Assembly (NCBI GenBank): GCA_025667525.1
Contig: CM046878.1
Span: forward strand, 395,874,974-395,938,973
Length of the DNA stretch: 64,000 bases
Origin: Glebionis coronaria
Taxonomy: Eukaryota > Streptophyta > Magnoliopsida > Asterales > Asteraceae
Reading direction: 5' to 3'
The notes beneath the pieces are model-generated. The model did no database searches and was not told the origin of the DNA. It worked only from the letters and a program-made list of their open reading frames with translations. Made by a program: the position numbers and the translations under genes. Numbering within the stretch: the first letter of the stretch is position 1; each line of letters begins with the position of its first letter. Positions 54,289 to 64,000 of this stretch are shown here, piece by piece.

Positions 54289-57200
54289 TGTAACACCCCC
54301 AAATTTATACAACTTAGTACAGCGGAAGACTACTTGGTGTTACGGGATAGCACATTACTCACATCATAGACAACGCATAAAAATCGCGTCGTTTATTAAT
54401 AAATCATTTCCAATCATAAACATCAAAGTTACATCGGTCCCAAGTCATTATATTTCATACAAAGTTTTACAAAGTATTTGAATGGAAAATATTGTTTAAG
54501 TGCGGGCCATGAATTCTTGTCGTCTTCCCGAGAATTACCTTCAAGTACCTGAGATAAAACATGTTAAAAGAAAAGGTCAGCGATAACGCCGAGTGAATTC
54601 ATAGAGTTTAATAAAATTCATCAATATAATATCAGTATAAAATTATTACTGAAAATCATTTTGTACAAACCATTTTAATAGGCCATAAAATAGCCAAAGT
54701 CATTTTATACAAATCCTTATCGAAAATCATAATATAGGCATTTGCCTTAAAAATAATTTTACGAGCCAATGTCGTAAAAACGTCATACAATACGTCTTAG
54801 GACGTTGTATGAAAAATAAAAACCGTTATATGAATATGGTTATGAAAACCAAAACACAAACATAATATCAATAGTATGACCCAGTATTGCTAGTCAGGCG
54901 ATACATCGTAATTCGGAGCGTCTAGTAGTATTTCGTTAGTTTTGGATTATTATAAGCCGCATGACATTGTTACCTTACTAAACCAACAACGGGTAGCTAA
55001 CCCGATACCAAATTTTCCCATCTAAAGTAGCGTGTCGTCACAAAGGTCACGCTATGGAAATCTTCTCATACATAAATTCGCTTACCAATCAATGTGGCAC
55101 GACGGGGATCAACCGTCAAGGCGCGAACTGGGGTGATCGTCCCCAAATAGTACTATTATGTGCACAAGCGTCTACCAAATCCCGGTAGTTCACAATTCAT
55201 GCTAATGGGACTTTTAGTGACATAACCTAACTTTAATAATCCATTTAATTTCATCTATCGGGTCCTTTAATCATTTATCGGGTCATACAATCGGGTCATT
55301 CAATCATTCGGGTCCAAATCAATAAACAAACAATCGGGACAAATGGTGTCCTATTTTATAAAAACTATCATGTTATCTCCCTCGCGGGTTTATAAAAAAT
55401 TTATAAAAACATTTAAAAGAGTGCGAGGCTATGAACTCACGTTGATGTGGGAAGACGATTATCGGCGATTTGGATGTACGGTACGTGCTTCAATCACGGA
55501 AACCTAGACAAATAATAATCGGTCTTAGATGTTTGTCCAATGTCTTTATAAAATAACAATTATGTATATATATGATGATTATTTATATATGATGATCAAG
55601 TGGGTTTACATATTCTCGTTTGCTCATTTTAGTGTTATGTATCGGTAACTTTTATACTAGTTTACTAGTTTTACCCATTTACGTGTTTTAGGTCCAATAA
55701 ACTTATTATAAGTTCTTTAACTTGTTTTAATCCATGTTATACTTATGTTATCAGTATTTAAACTTTCCAAGTTGGGCCCAAATGGGTTAAGCCCAATAAG
55801 TTCTTTTTATAAGTGTTTAACTTATTTAGTCCAATTATTAGTCCAATACGTTTACTTAGCTCGTTAATGTCCGTATGTCCTATAGTTCGGGTTTTATCGG
55901 TTTTTACTTGTTATACATGTCTATATATCAGTATATAAGTTTATAAAAGTTTACATTAGACGGGTCCAACCGTCTAAGTTTTATTTAACAAAAAAGTTAA
56001 TTTTTCGGTAATAGCCGAAAAAGTCGTAAAAATAAAGTTTATAGTTTTTATAACTTATAAGTGTTATTCCGCTACCATTTTTATAATTTATACACTTATT
56101 TAACCTTTTACATATTTATATAAATAAAATCCATAAGTTAGTGGGTTTTTCTTTTATATTTTATACAATATAATTTTGAGTGCTTATATAATAATATTAT
56201 ACTTTAATTTCCAAAATCTGATTTTTATTCTCATCTTCACCAAAACTGCCATATCTAGAGTTCTATATGGAGATAGAAGCTCAAATTTTTATCACATAAA
56301 CTACATGATATATGCTCCATTTAACTATACTATAGCTACTGTTGAATCATACTCTAAGTATTTTCTAAAAATCGTCCAAAACAGTGAACTCAGATTTGTA
56401 CCTTAAACTTGTTTTGATCATATCTCACTCATTACAATGATTCCATTGCATGGCCAACTCTCACATGTGTATAAGACCCATAGATTACTGTATATCAATC
56501 TATTCAAGTCATTTTACCAGTTTACCATATGATTCTTTACTGTTTTATACAGCCATCTAAATTAAGCAAGATTTTAACCTTGTTTCTTATAGTTTTCATC
56601 TTTTTAAGCATGTTTATCAACACCAAATCCCCACACAATATTTTTAATCATCATTCATCATCATATACATATACATAAGTGAAAGAAATACAAGATTACA
56701 TAATCAAAAATAACAAGATGATAGGAAGAAATAATCTCTATACCACCAAAGTGATGAAATGATGAGATTTTGATGAACAATGCTTGGTTCTTGTCACCAC
56801 ATAACTTGGCAAATGAACTTTTTGAGATCTTCATAGGTATGAATACCTTCTTGAAAATCAGCCCTTGGACTCCATAAAATTTCCTTTTTACTTGTTAAAA
56901 TCACCTCCAATCACCTTCTTTTTATGTAGCAATCAACATATGTTGATTCTAGATGATGTTTATGGTTGAATTTTGATGGATGGTGATTGTGGGAGTGATG
57001 TTGGACGTTCAAGATAGGGAGAGAAAGAGGGATGGAGAATTTTTCCTTCTCTTGTTTTTGCATGTATGAGAAAGTTGTTTTGGTTTAGCTAGTTTTGTGT
57101 TAAGTGGTTTGTAAGGCTCTAAGGACAAGTGTCCTTAGAGTGTGTGTTATGTTGACACCAAAGTGGTGTGTTGGTAACTTGTCTTGCCACCCATAGTGGG

Positions 57201-57720
57201 GTGAGACAAGTGTATACTTGTTTCATCCCCACTAATTTACGGGTACTCCTCGATTCTAGTTTCCTCGTTTTAAGTGCCCTCGGGTCGTTTTAAGAAAAAC
57301 GTTTTTATAAATTATGAATCAACGACACAAAACGAATCTAATAAAATTGTCTCATAAAAAACGGAGTTCGAAAACATAAATACGTAATCCTAAGGTTTCC
57401 GGTTTAGTCGTAAAGGACGTTAAAATAAAATCGTAAGTCCTAGTCTCTTCTCGTAAATTTGTGAGTTTATGAACCAAAACAAATTTAAAATCTCAAAATA
57501 ATATTCACAGACAAATTTATTTTCTGAAATGTCGGACTGTCACCAAAGACGGTGTATGTAAACGTAAGCACGTAACGTTGAATCCTCCGGTTTAGACGAG
57601 TCGACGCTACTTCAAGACGTAAATCCAAATTACTTCCCAAAAATAAGTGAGTTCATAAAATAATATTTTCAAATAAATATTAAGAATAAAATATTGACCA
57701 TAAATTTACGGATTGTCACA
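54289..57720 (-). mobile_element. Solo LTR of a Tekay-like Gypsy (G2), 3.4 kb
   Basis: The element is 3,432 bp with ends TGTAACACCCCC and GGATTGTCACA and a perfect TSD TACTG at 54284-54288 and 57721-57725. Removing it rejoins the RT frame of Copia D. There is no PBS, PPT or coding region, so it is a single LTR left by recombination. Orientation is inferred from its resemblance to G1: a GGTCAGCGATAACGCCGAGTG block lies about 290 bp from the left end in both. The interior is AT-rich with no gene; the frame at 56176-56406 has no motif. Confidence 0.88.
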
Positions 57721-58938
57721 TACTGTCTATCAAATGGATGTGAAGAGTGCTTTTCTTTATGGCACAATTGTTGAGGAGGTTTATGTAATGCAGCCTCCTG
57801 GTTTTGAAGATCCAGAGCATCCAGACAAGGTGTATATAGTCAAGAAAGCTATGATGGACTTCATCAAGCCCCAAGAGCATGGTATGGCACATTGTCCACC
57901 TATCTGGTGAAAATTGGATTCAAAAGGGGCACCATAGACCAGACCTTATTTACAAAGAAGACTGGTAAGGATGTCTTACTTGTTCAGGTTTATGTGGATG
58001 ATATCATATTTGGCTCCACAAACCCAAAGATGAGTGAAGACTTTTCCAAGCTTATGACAGACAAATTCATGATGAGTGCAATGGGGGAGATGAACTTCTT
58101 TCTAGGGTTACAAGTTCAGCAGAAAGAAGATGGTATCTTCATCTCTCAGGATAAATATGTGGCAGAAGTCTTGAAGAAGTTTGGCTTTTCTCCTCATGAA
58201 AAACAGGCTAGTACTCCTATGGATAGAGAACACCCTTGGGTAAAAGTTAGAGATGGAAAATATGTGGATGTCAGGCACTATAGATCAATGATTGGTTCAT
58301 TGATGTATCTCACAGCCTCAAGACCTGACATTATGTTTGCTGTGTGTGCATGTACATGCCATCAAGTGACTCCTAAAGAGTGTCACCTTCATGCTGTCAA
58401 AATAATCTTTAGGTACCTTAGATGTTATCTAGATCTTGGATTATGGTATCCAAAAGATTCACCATTGGAGATTATTGCATATTCAGACAGTGACTATGGT
58501 GGTGACATATTTGATAGAAAATACACAACTGGTGGATGTCAGTTTCTTGGGAGTAGGTTGATATCTTGGAAATGCAAGAAACAAATAGTGGTGGCCAATT
58601 CTACAACTCAAGAAGAGTATGTTGCTGTAGCTGCTTGTTGTGGACAAGTCTTATGGATTCAGAACCAGCTGTTGGATTATGGGTATAATTTCATGCATAC
58701 CAAGATTTTTGTAGACAATAACAGTACTTTATGCATTATTAAAAATCCTGTACATCATTCTAAAACAAAACACATAGAAATTAGACATCATTTTATAAGA
58801 GATTGTTTTGAAAAGGATTTAATTCAACCATATAGGATTGACACAGAAGAAAATGTGTCTGATTTATTAGCTAAACCTTTTGATACTGGAAGGTTTCAAT
58901 ACTTTGTCAAAAGTATTGGAATGATCAATCTCACTTAA
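57721..58938 (+). pseudogene. Copia D reverse transcriptase (rest) and RNase H
   Basis: It resumes directly after the G2 TSD with [23 protein letters not shown], then a small indel near 57850 that shifts the frame across the [18 protein letters not shown] block. From 57892 it is open to TAA at 58936. YVDD lies at 57991-58002, then GLQVQQKEDGIFISQDKY, MIGSLMYLTASRPDI, and RNase H with YSDSDYGG, EEYVAVAACC and IEIRHHFIRDC, ending near SIGMINLT. Confidence 0.93.
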
Positions 58939-59270
58939 TATGTGTTTTGCGGTCTTTTTGTAAAAGTATGTACAGGATATGCATTGTTATTAGTCTTTTT
59001 GAAAAGTTAGATTTTCCACTATATTTGTCTAACGCTGACAAAGGTTATCTTAACGCTGATAAGTGTTATCGTGACGTTGTCAGCAACATGTTAGTTTTGT
59101 GGTTTTTGATCTAAGTGTGTAGGCGTTGTTAGCATTGTACCATTGGATACAGAGTTGCTTATGGATCCTTGGAGAATCAATTGGAGCATGTTTAAATTTA
59201 TGGATGATGGTTGGAATATTTTTATTCCTATCTTGACATAAATTTTTTTATTTACATGCATATTATTGGG
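58939..59270 (+). other. 3' noncoding tail of Copia D
   Basis: No gene is present. Four more CGCTGACA or CGTTGTCA motifs occur (59031-59135). No PPT or LTR appears before B3 begins at 59271, so the 3' LTR of D should lie beyond B3. Confidence 0.7.
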
Positions 59271-59699
59271 TGATAGGTGTGAAAACACCCATCTTTTCTA
59301 CCACTTAATTACATTAAAACGGGACCTAAACGTATATTTTATGTCGTAAATGGCAGAATTATGCGTGGTTTGTGTTTTTATTGTGTTTCAGGGTCGAGAA
59401 GGTGAAAAGTGGAGAAAACACGGCTTTCACGGGCTCTTATTGAAGCAAAAGACAAAAGACGAAGTCGAAAGATCAAAAGTGGAAAAAGAACGAAAGTCCA
59501 ACACCAATTCTGAAGATTTATCGAAGAAAAAGTCAAAAGACGGAAGTTTACTAAAAGCTGAAGAACTCAAGTCTAAATTATGAAGAAATCCCGAGACGAA
59601 GTCTGAAAAGTCGAAGAATTTAAGAAGACTGAAAGACTGGAAGACTGAGGACCAAGAAAGAATGAAAGAAAGAGGGAGCCACCAACCACTCCCCTCTCC

Positions 59700-59734
59700 T
59701 ATAAATACCACCCTCACAACATGTGAGAGGGTGG
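59700..59734 (+). promoter_or_regulatory. TATA box and adjoining inverted repeat, B3 LTR
   Basis: TATAAATA (59700-59707) is followed by CCACCCTCACA and TGTGAGAGGGTGG, which pair with a two-base bulge around ACA. Confidence 0.6.
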
Positions 59735-60128
59735 GTTAGTTTTAGGATTAGATTAGGAGTAGGTAGTTTCTCTCTCTAAACTTATGCTTTCTCTCTCTAG
59801 ATTAATTTGTGTTTAAGCTTTTGTTATTGAATCCATGCTTTTTAATTAAGCTTTTAATTCATCATCTTCTTCCTTTCTAGTTTGATTTGTTCTTATTCAT
59901 CATTGTTCATGTTCTTGAGTTTTTTTATGATTTTGATCAAGTGGGTTTTGATTAATTTGGTTATGTTTGTTAGTTTTGATGATTTATTTTGATTGATTAT
60001 TGTTAGTTGATGCTTATTGGTTGTTTTGGTTTAATCTTTTGTTTGATTTTGATTAATTTGTGGATTGGATCGTGTTTACTGTACATCCCCTGTTCTTCGC
60101 TTGGTTGTTTCTGTATTTTATCATTTCC

Positions 60129-60402
60129 AGAAGTTCCGGATCAATGATCCTTCATTCGGAACATTGAACTTCCGTGTCATCATTCCTTCATTCGGAAGTC
60201 TAAAAACTTCCGGATCAAGTGCTTCATCCGGAAGTTTGAAAGTTCCGGATCAAGGGGTGCTCATTCGGAAGTCTGAAGTTCCGGATCAAGGGGTGCTCAT
60301 TCGGAAGTCTAAAAACTTCCGGATCAAAGGTGCTTCATTCGGAACTCTGAGAGTTCCGGATCAAGGGCTCTTCATTCGGAAGTTTAAAACTTCCGAATGA
60401 AG
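60129..60402 (+). repeat. TTCCGGATCAA minisatellite in the B3 LTR
   Basis: About six units of roughly 45 bp alternate TTCCGGATCAA and TTCATTCGGAA, so each unit can fold (TTCCG against CGGAA). It sits at the place in the LTR where B1 and B2 carry their own arrays. Confidence 0.9.
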
Positions 60403-60829
60403 GTTTCTGTCAAGTTTATTTTTGTTTGTTTTTTCCTTTTAAGTTCTTGTCTTTTATTTCTAAGATTATTTTTCCCGTCTTTTTATTTATGTGCACTTTT
60501 ATTTGCTTTCCTTTTATTCAAGTTTAATTTCGTGTTATTTACTATTTAAAGTTTTGATTTTCACAATTTACTTTTTGTTAAGTTTTAATTTTACGTCCTT
60601 TCATTTCTTCCCTTTTATTTTTAAAGTTTTAAATTTCACACCGTTTTCATTTCAACTTGTTTTAGTATTAGTTTCTCGTCATTTATTATTCAGTCTTGCT
60701 CATTTATTTTTCCAAAACCAAAATATTTGTTTCACCAAGAACAACCAATCTCACACAATTAACCGGAAATCAATTCGATTAGACACCGAGAAAACGAACT
60801 TTCAACGAGTAAAAATAGTGACATTAAAA

Positions 60830-60844
60830 TGGCGCCGCTGCCGG
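60830..60844 (+). promoter_or_regulatory. Primer-binding site of B3 (tRNA-Asp-like)
   Basis: TGGCGCCGCTGCCGG lies 3 nt after the LTR end. Confidence 0.88.
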
Positions 60845-60899
60845 CTCTTTTCGTGAAGATCGAAGGTTTTTTGTGAGTGACGCATTGGATTTTGGGATC

Positions 60900-60915
60900 C
60901 GTTCACTTGTGAACG
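60900..60915 (+). promoter_or_regulatory. Leader palindrome of B3
   Basis: CGTTCACTTGTGAACG has perfect 7-bp arms around TT. B1 has the same arms around GA (9269). Confidence 0.6.
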
Positions 60916-61031
60916 TTATTTTTCTTGTCAAAAATTTTCAGAAATCCAAAAACATTTGAAAAATCATAAAAAGCATTTCTTTTTCAAAGTTTTGCACCAA
61001 AAATATTCTTCTTGCTTATCTATCTTTCTTT

Positions 61032-62306
61032 ATGGATTTTTATGTCCATTGCGTCCGGTGTGGGAAACAATTATCTGGGAACAACTCTTGTCAATGGTGT
61101 ACATGTGAGCGGTGCGGAAATGATATCGACTACACACAATTCGGATTTTGTCCCTTGTGCAACTCGACTAATTCACTCTTTTTGAACCCACCTCCTGTTC
61201 CCCCGTGCATCTATTGTGGAAGCGATTTTCATTGGCATGTTTCGTGCCCGGTTCGATACCCGTATGGTCACGGGCAAGAACCAGGGTACAATTATGACAA
61301 TGATAATAGCTATCCACAGGACGCACTTGATTTTTCTCCATACCCGGTTTGCAACAACTGTGGGGGTCCTCACGATACCTATTATTGTCAACCGATGAAC
61401 AACTATGAGCCACAACCGTGCTATAATTCCAGTTTTCAAAATCTTGAGCCCCCACCGCACTCACTCAATCATCAGCCTCGTCACGGGATGAGTTACCAGG
61501 AACCAATTGTCGATCTTGCTACAGCTTGTCAAGCGCAATCAAAAGAGCTTTTACACACGCTGCGAACTTGTATGGAGTCATTTTTACAGCAGCAAGATCA
61601 GACGAGTACCCATATCCCTGAGCATATTATTGGCCCTATAAATAATGAGGAGAGTGATGACGATATTGAGGTTATTTTCGACGAGGAAGAATTTCTAAAG
61701 CAAAATACTTCACTCCTTAGTGATGATGGTTTTCACATTCCTGAGATCGATGAATTTCTTGATATTGATACACCCGTGGAATACATATCCGGGTATTCTG
61801 ATGTGGAAGGGGATATACTTTTTCTAGAGGATTTATTACACGATGACACTACACCTTCTATCCCAGAGGTGGAAATATGTGAATCTACTGAAAAAGGGAC
61901 GCAGGTGGAAGGTAATTGTTCTCATACTTCTCATATTATATTGCCACCTCATCCTCCCACGTGCACACCCAAGCGGGTGATGTATCACTTTTACTCTACT
62001 CGTTTCATACCGGGAAATGAGGATGAGTGTTTTGATCCGGGAGGTGACATTGATAATGCTATGATTGATAACAATACGGCTTTGCCGTTTGCTCAGCATC
62101 CATTGTCTTTGGGGGATGACAATGTGCTTACTATACCCAACCCACCTCCCGTGGATCTTGACTTCACATACTATACGTATGTTGAAAGGACCTTTCTCCC
62201 TTTTAAGACTTATTCCCCCGCCTCTCCTTTATTAATGTCTTCCGGGAACGAGGACAAGGTCTTTGATCCCGGTATCACATTCGAGGCTTCCCCATGGACC
62301 ATTTAA
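61032..62306 (+). CDS. Cys-rich and acidic ORF of B3 (unknown function)
   Basis: A 424-aa uninterrupted frame from ATG 61032 to TAA. Cys lies at 7, 10, 20, 23, 25, 28, 40 and 43. A CX2CX4HX4C knuckle is at 59-72 (CIYCGSDFHWHVSC), and a CX2CX3HX4C knuckle (CNNCGGPHDTYYC) lies at about 107-119. One MNNYEPQPC unit follows, then an acidic middle that differs from B2, then a conserved tail: DECFDPGGDID, HPLSLGDDNVLT, YVERTFLPFKTY, NEDKVFDPGITFE. Both ends match B2 while the middles do not, and the frame is open in each. The second knuckle has the spacing of B1 gag, suggesting a gag-derived nucleic-acid-binding protein; this is inference. Confidence 0.8.
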   Translation: MDFYVHCVRCGKQLSGNNSCQWCTCERCGNDIDYTQFGFCPLCNSTNSLFLNPPPVPPCIYCGSDFHWHVSCPVRYPYGHGQEPGYNYDNDNSYPQDALDFSPYPVCNNCGGPHDTYYCQPMNNYEPQPCYNSSFQNLEPPPHSLNHQPRHGMSYQEPIVDLATACQAQSKELLHTLRTCMESFLQQQDQTSTHIPEHIIGPINNEESDDDIEVIFDEEEFLKQNTSLLSDDGFHIPEIDEFLDIDTPVEYISGYSDVEGDILFLEDLLHDDTTPSIPEVEICESTEKGTQVEGNCSHTSHIILPPHPPTCTPKRVMYHFYSTRFIPGNEDECFDPGGDIDNAMIDNNTALPFAQHPLSLGDDNVLTIPNPPPVDLDFTYYTYVERTFLPFKTYSPASPLLMSSGNEDKVFDPGITFEASPWTI

Positions 62307-62314
62307 TTTGGGGA

Positions 62315-62370
62315 CGAGTCAGGCTCGTGACTCGGTCAACAAAAACAAGCGCTTTTTGGGAGGCAACCAA
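62315..62370 (+). promoter_or_regulatory. Two conserved hairpins after the B3 ORF
   Basis: Hairpin 1 (62315-62334) has perfect 7-bp arms CGAGTCA/TGACTCG. Then come CAAAAACAAGCGCTT and hairpin 2 (62356-62370), which lacks one C of the CCCAA arm. Confidence 0.65.
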
Positions 62371-62396
62371 TTATCTATCTATTTTCACCATAAGAG

Positions 62397-62445
62397 TAGG
62401 GGGAGCCCCGTTGGTGTTTCTTGTTCTCTTTCTTATCATATGCAG
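62397..62445 (+). promoter_or_regulatory. Polypurine tract and splice-acceptor-like site of B3
   Basis: GTAGGGGGAGCC is followed by TTCTCTTTCTTATCATATGCAG, matching the same sites in B1 and B2. Confidence 0.45.
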
Positions 62446-62657
62446 GGATTAGAGCTTCAAAGACACACTCTTGATGACTTTTGACGAACCGTGATTCCGT
62501 GTTCCCTTCTTCCCGGTTCTACCCTAAACTCTTTTCGATTCACTATTTTATATTTCTCAATATTAAAATAGGAATCTCTTTAGTTGTCTTTTCCTTAACG
62601 AGATTTAAACAAAGTGCACAATGTTCTAAGTGTAGGGGAGTTTACTCCCACATGCTT

Positions 62658-62696
62658 AAACATTGAGGACAATGTTTATCTTAAGTGTAGGGGGGA
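62658..62696 (+). promoter_or_regulatory. Hairpin and internal polypurine tract of B3
   Basis: AAACATTG and CAATGTTT pair around AGGA (62658-62677). TTAAGTGTAGGGGGGAC follows. GGGAGT/ACTCCC arms lie just upstream (62636-62649). Confidence 0.65.
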
Positions 62697-64000
62697 CTTC
62701 TATCGAAGTTAAGTGGCCTTTTCCTTGTATTTGTCCTCATTTTAACCGGAAAATCAGTTTTTCGACATTTTTCAAAAATTTTAATCTATTTTGGCCTAGT
62801 TGTAGTTCCCATTATTTGTGCTATTTTTCTCTTATTTTAATAAAATAGTTTTAGCAAGTTTAGATATCTTAGATATATTAGGCCCGTTGTGAATATTTTG
62901 ACTCAACCCGAGTTTACTTATCCAAGTTCACTCTAGCTAGTATCCTTAACCATGCAGACCTTATATGGTTTATTAGGCTAAGCATCCACGAGTCTCATTC
63001 CTTGAGATTTTAAATTGTGGAGAACGAGAAATGATAGAGTTGGTTACAAGTTTGGTATTCTCTCATTAACTTATGTGAGTTAATTATGATCTTTTTCTCC
63101 CATCACTTGCTAATAAATTATCTTCAATAAGTAAGGTCGTACGATTTGAAAAGTTACTTAGCTTCTAGCCCAAGATCGTTTAAAAGTTGCTCGGTAATGA
63201 TAAGAGTTTATAGCCAAGGCATAACTTATGAAGCGGGGCGCGAAGATTGGCGAGTCCGAAAAGGCCCTAACAAGGCATGAGGATTCCATTTTATTGCTGA
63301 AGATCCAAAGTGATGTGAAAAGCATTATTCCCAAAGTCAATATGAAGGATCAAGACTCACGACGAAAAGCAATCAACTCCCATAAAGATGATGGAGAAGT
63401 CTATCCGAAAAGACCCTAACAAGGTATGAGGATAAATAGATCCAAGTCCGAAAAGGAGGCGGATCGTTGTATCTCAAAATCCCAAATAGAGATTGAAGAA
63501 ATAATCATGAAGTCGTGGTCAACAAAGTTGGAGTACCTCTCAAAAGTCTCCAAGTGAAGAAACTCTATGAACGATGAGAAGGCCATTATCTCAAGCACGT
63601 CTCTCAAGATAAGAAGTATGAAGTACATGCCAAATATCGGCCCGAGAAAGGTCTCAAATCGTGAACCAAGTTATGCCAAGATATGAACTTTTTGATATCC
63701 CGAGAAGCAGTTTTAAGAGATTTTGTCCTTTAGCTAACTATTGATCAAATCATCCTACTTTGCTTTCAGCCTTAATAAATTATCGAAATAAGTCAACAAT
63801 GCATCCTCGTGATCATTCAAGACATCAATAAAACATAAGAGATACCCATAGGAATAAGGGAGTTTAAGTGATTAATTGAATCGCATGAGTAAATGTCTGT
63901 TATGCTAACTTGTACTAACAATGATCTTGTTTTTAAGCTTGGCATGGGGAACGTGAAACTTGAGGGTGATAAACATTCATGACATACAAGCCCTAATATA
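62697..64000 (+). other. Conserved noncoding 3' region of B3
   Basis: No gene is visible. It aligns with 13693-15307 of B2 but lacks a block of about 200 bp after CTAGTATCCTTAAC (near 62950). The window ends before the PPT and 3' LTR. Confidence 0.7.

Larger units (their letters stand above)
48598..59270 (+). mobile_element. Copia element D, interrupted by G2 and B3
   Basis: The element has a 5' LTR (48598-49031), an iMet PBS, gag, protease, integrase, RT split by solo LTR G2, RNase H, then a 3' noncoding tail cut at 59270 by B3. Its 3' LTR is not in the window. It is inserted into Gypsy G1. Stops and frameshifts are moderate, fewer than in C. Confidence 0.9.
59271..60826 (+). repeat. 5' LTR of B3
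   Basis: The 1,556-bp LTR starts TGATAGGTGTG and ends GTGACATTA. The terminal hairpin at 59272-59293 has one A/C mismatch. The charged frame at 59350-59583 matches the B2 LTR frame. The TATA box is at 59700, and the minisatellite and conserved AATCAATTCGATTAGAC end block follow. The second LTR is outside the window. Confidence 0.88.
59271..64000 (+). mobile_element. Athila-like non-autonomous element B3, 5' part
   Basis: The 5' LTR is followed by a tRNA-Asp-like PBS, leader palindrome, a Cys-rich/acidic ORF, and the conserved noncoding 3' region running past the window end. The layout is the same as B2. It inserted into the tail of Copia D; the left flank is TTGGG (59266-59270). Confidence 0.9.

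Noticed and set aside
54289..57720. A non-autonomous element with its own interior rather than a solo LTR
   Set aside because: There is no internal PBS, PPT or second LTR. The TG...CA ends, perfect TSD and resemblance to the 3.1-kb G1 LTR favour a solo LTR.
49129..58938. Assignment of Copia D or A to a named lineage (Tork, Angela, Sirevirus)
   Set aside because: Motifs and a single PBS do not separate lineages by eye; a phylogeny of RT would be needed.

Overview
The window is plant nuclear DNA made almost entirely of LTR retrotransposons, many inserted inside one another. No tRNA, rRNA, CRISPR array or convincing host gene was found. The Copia, Tekay-like and Athila-like protein families, tRNA-type primer-binding sites (PBS), 5-bp target-site duplications (TSDs) and LTRs up to 3.4 kb all fit a plant. 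From memory of similar gag, acidic-ORF and pol proteins, I infer Asteraceae, probably tribe Anthemideae (Tanacetum, Artemisia or Chrysanthemum relatives). A search would have to confirm that.

Left third (1-24289). The 3' part of a Copia element (A1, 1-4541, + strand) abuts an old 1.5-kb LTR of another Copia family (C1, 4547-6046, - strand). An unassigned island follows (6047-7219). Next comes a complete Athila-like element, B1 (7225-24284, TSD TGCTT). It carries gag plus protease and an acidic ORF but no reverse transcriptase (RT), RNase H (RH) or integrase (IN). B1's gag is split by a second element, B2 (9630-17163). B2 lacks gag and pol altogether and instead carries one ORF with CCHC knuckles, a CxxC-rich N-terminus and an acidic body.

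Middle (24285-38746). A complete but decayed Copia, A2 (24710-36766, - strand, TSD AGGAA on both sides), is the same family as A1. It sits in the 3' noncoding part of a short-LTR element E (LTR 37668-37939). To the right is a Ty3/Gypsy gag remnant H (38090-38592, - strand).

Right part (38747-64000) is a deep nest. Copia C (5' LTR 38747-39948) is broken in its RT at 43113 by a Tekay-like Gypsy, G1 (- strand, 3.1-kb LTR plus heavily decayed RT and IN). G1 is broken at 48598 by Copia D. D is broken in its RT by a 3.4-kb solo LTR, G2 (54289-57720, TSD TACTG). D is broken again after its pol by a third Athila-like element, B3 (59271 to the window end), a sister of B2.

The most interesting material is the B1/B2/B3 group. 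It looks like a non-autonomous Athila-derived lineage that has replaced pol with unusual ORFs while keeping possible cis-acting RNA elements. These are a tRNA-Asp-like PBS, a leader palindrome, two hairpins after the ORF (one with a compensatory base change), a hairpin-plus-polypurine module repeated inside the element, and an LTR-terminal hairpin with a GAAA loop. Each subfamily's LTR also carries its own minisatellite, all built on a TTCCGR core. A similar core forms a minisatellite in the leader of the unrelated Copia A2. All comparisons were made by eye; alignments, folding and database searches were not run.
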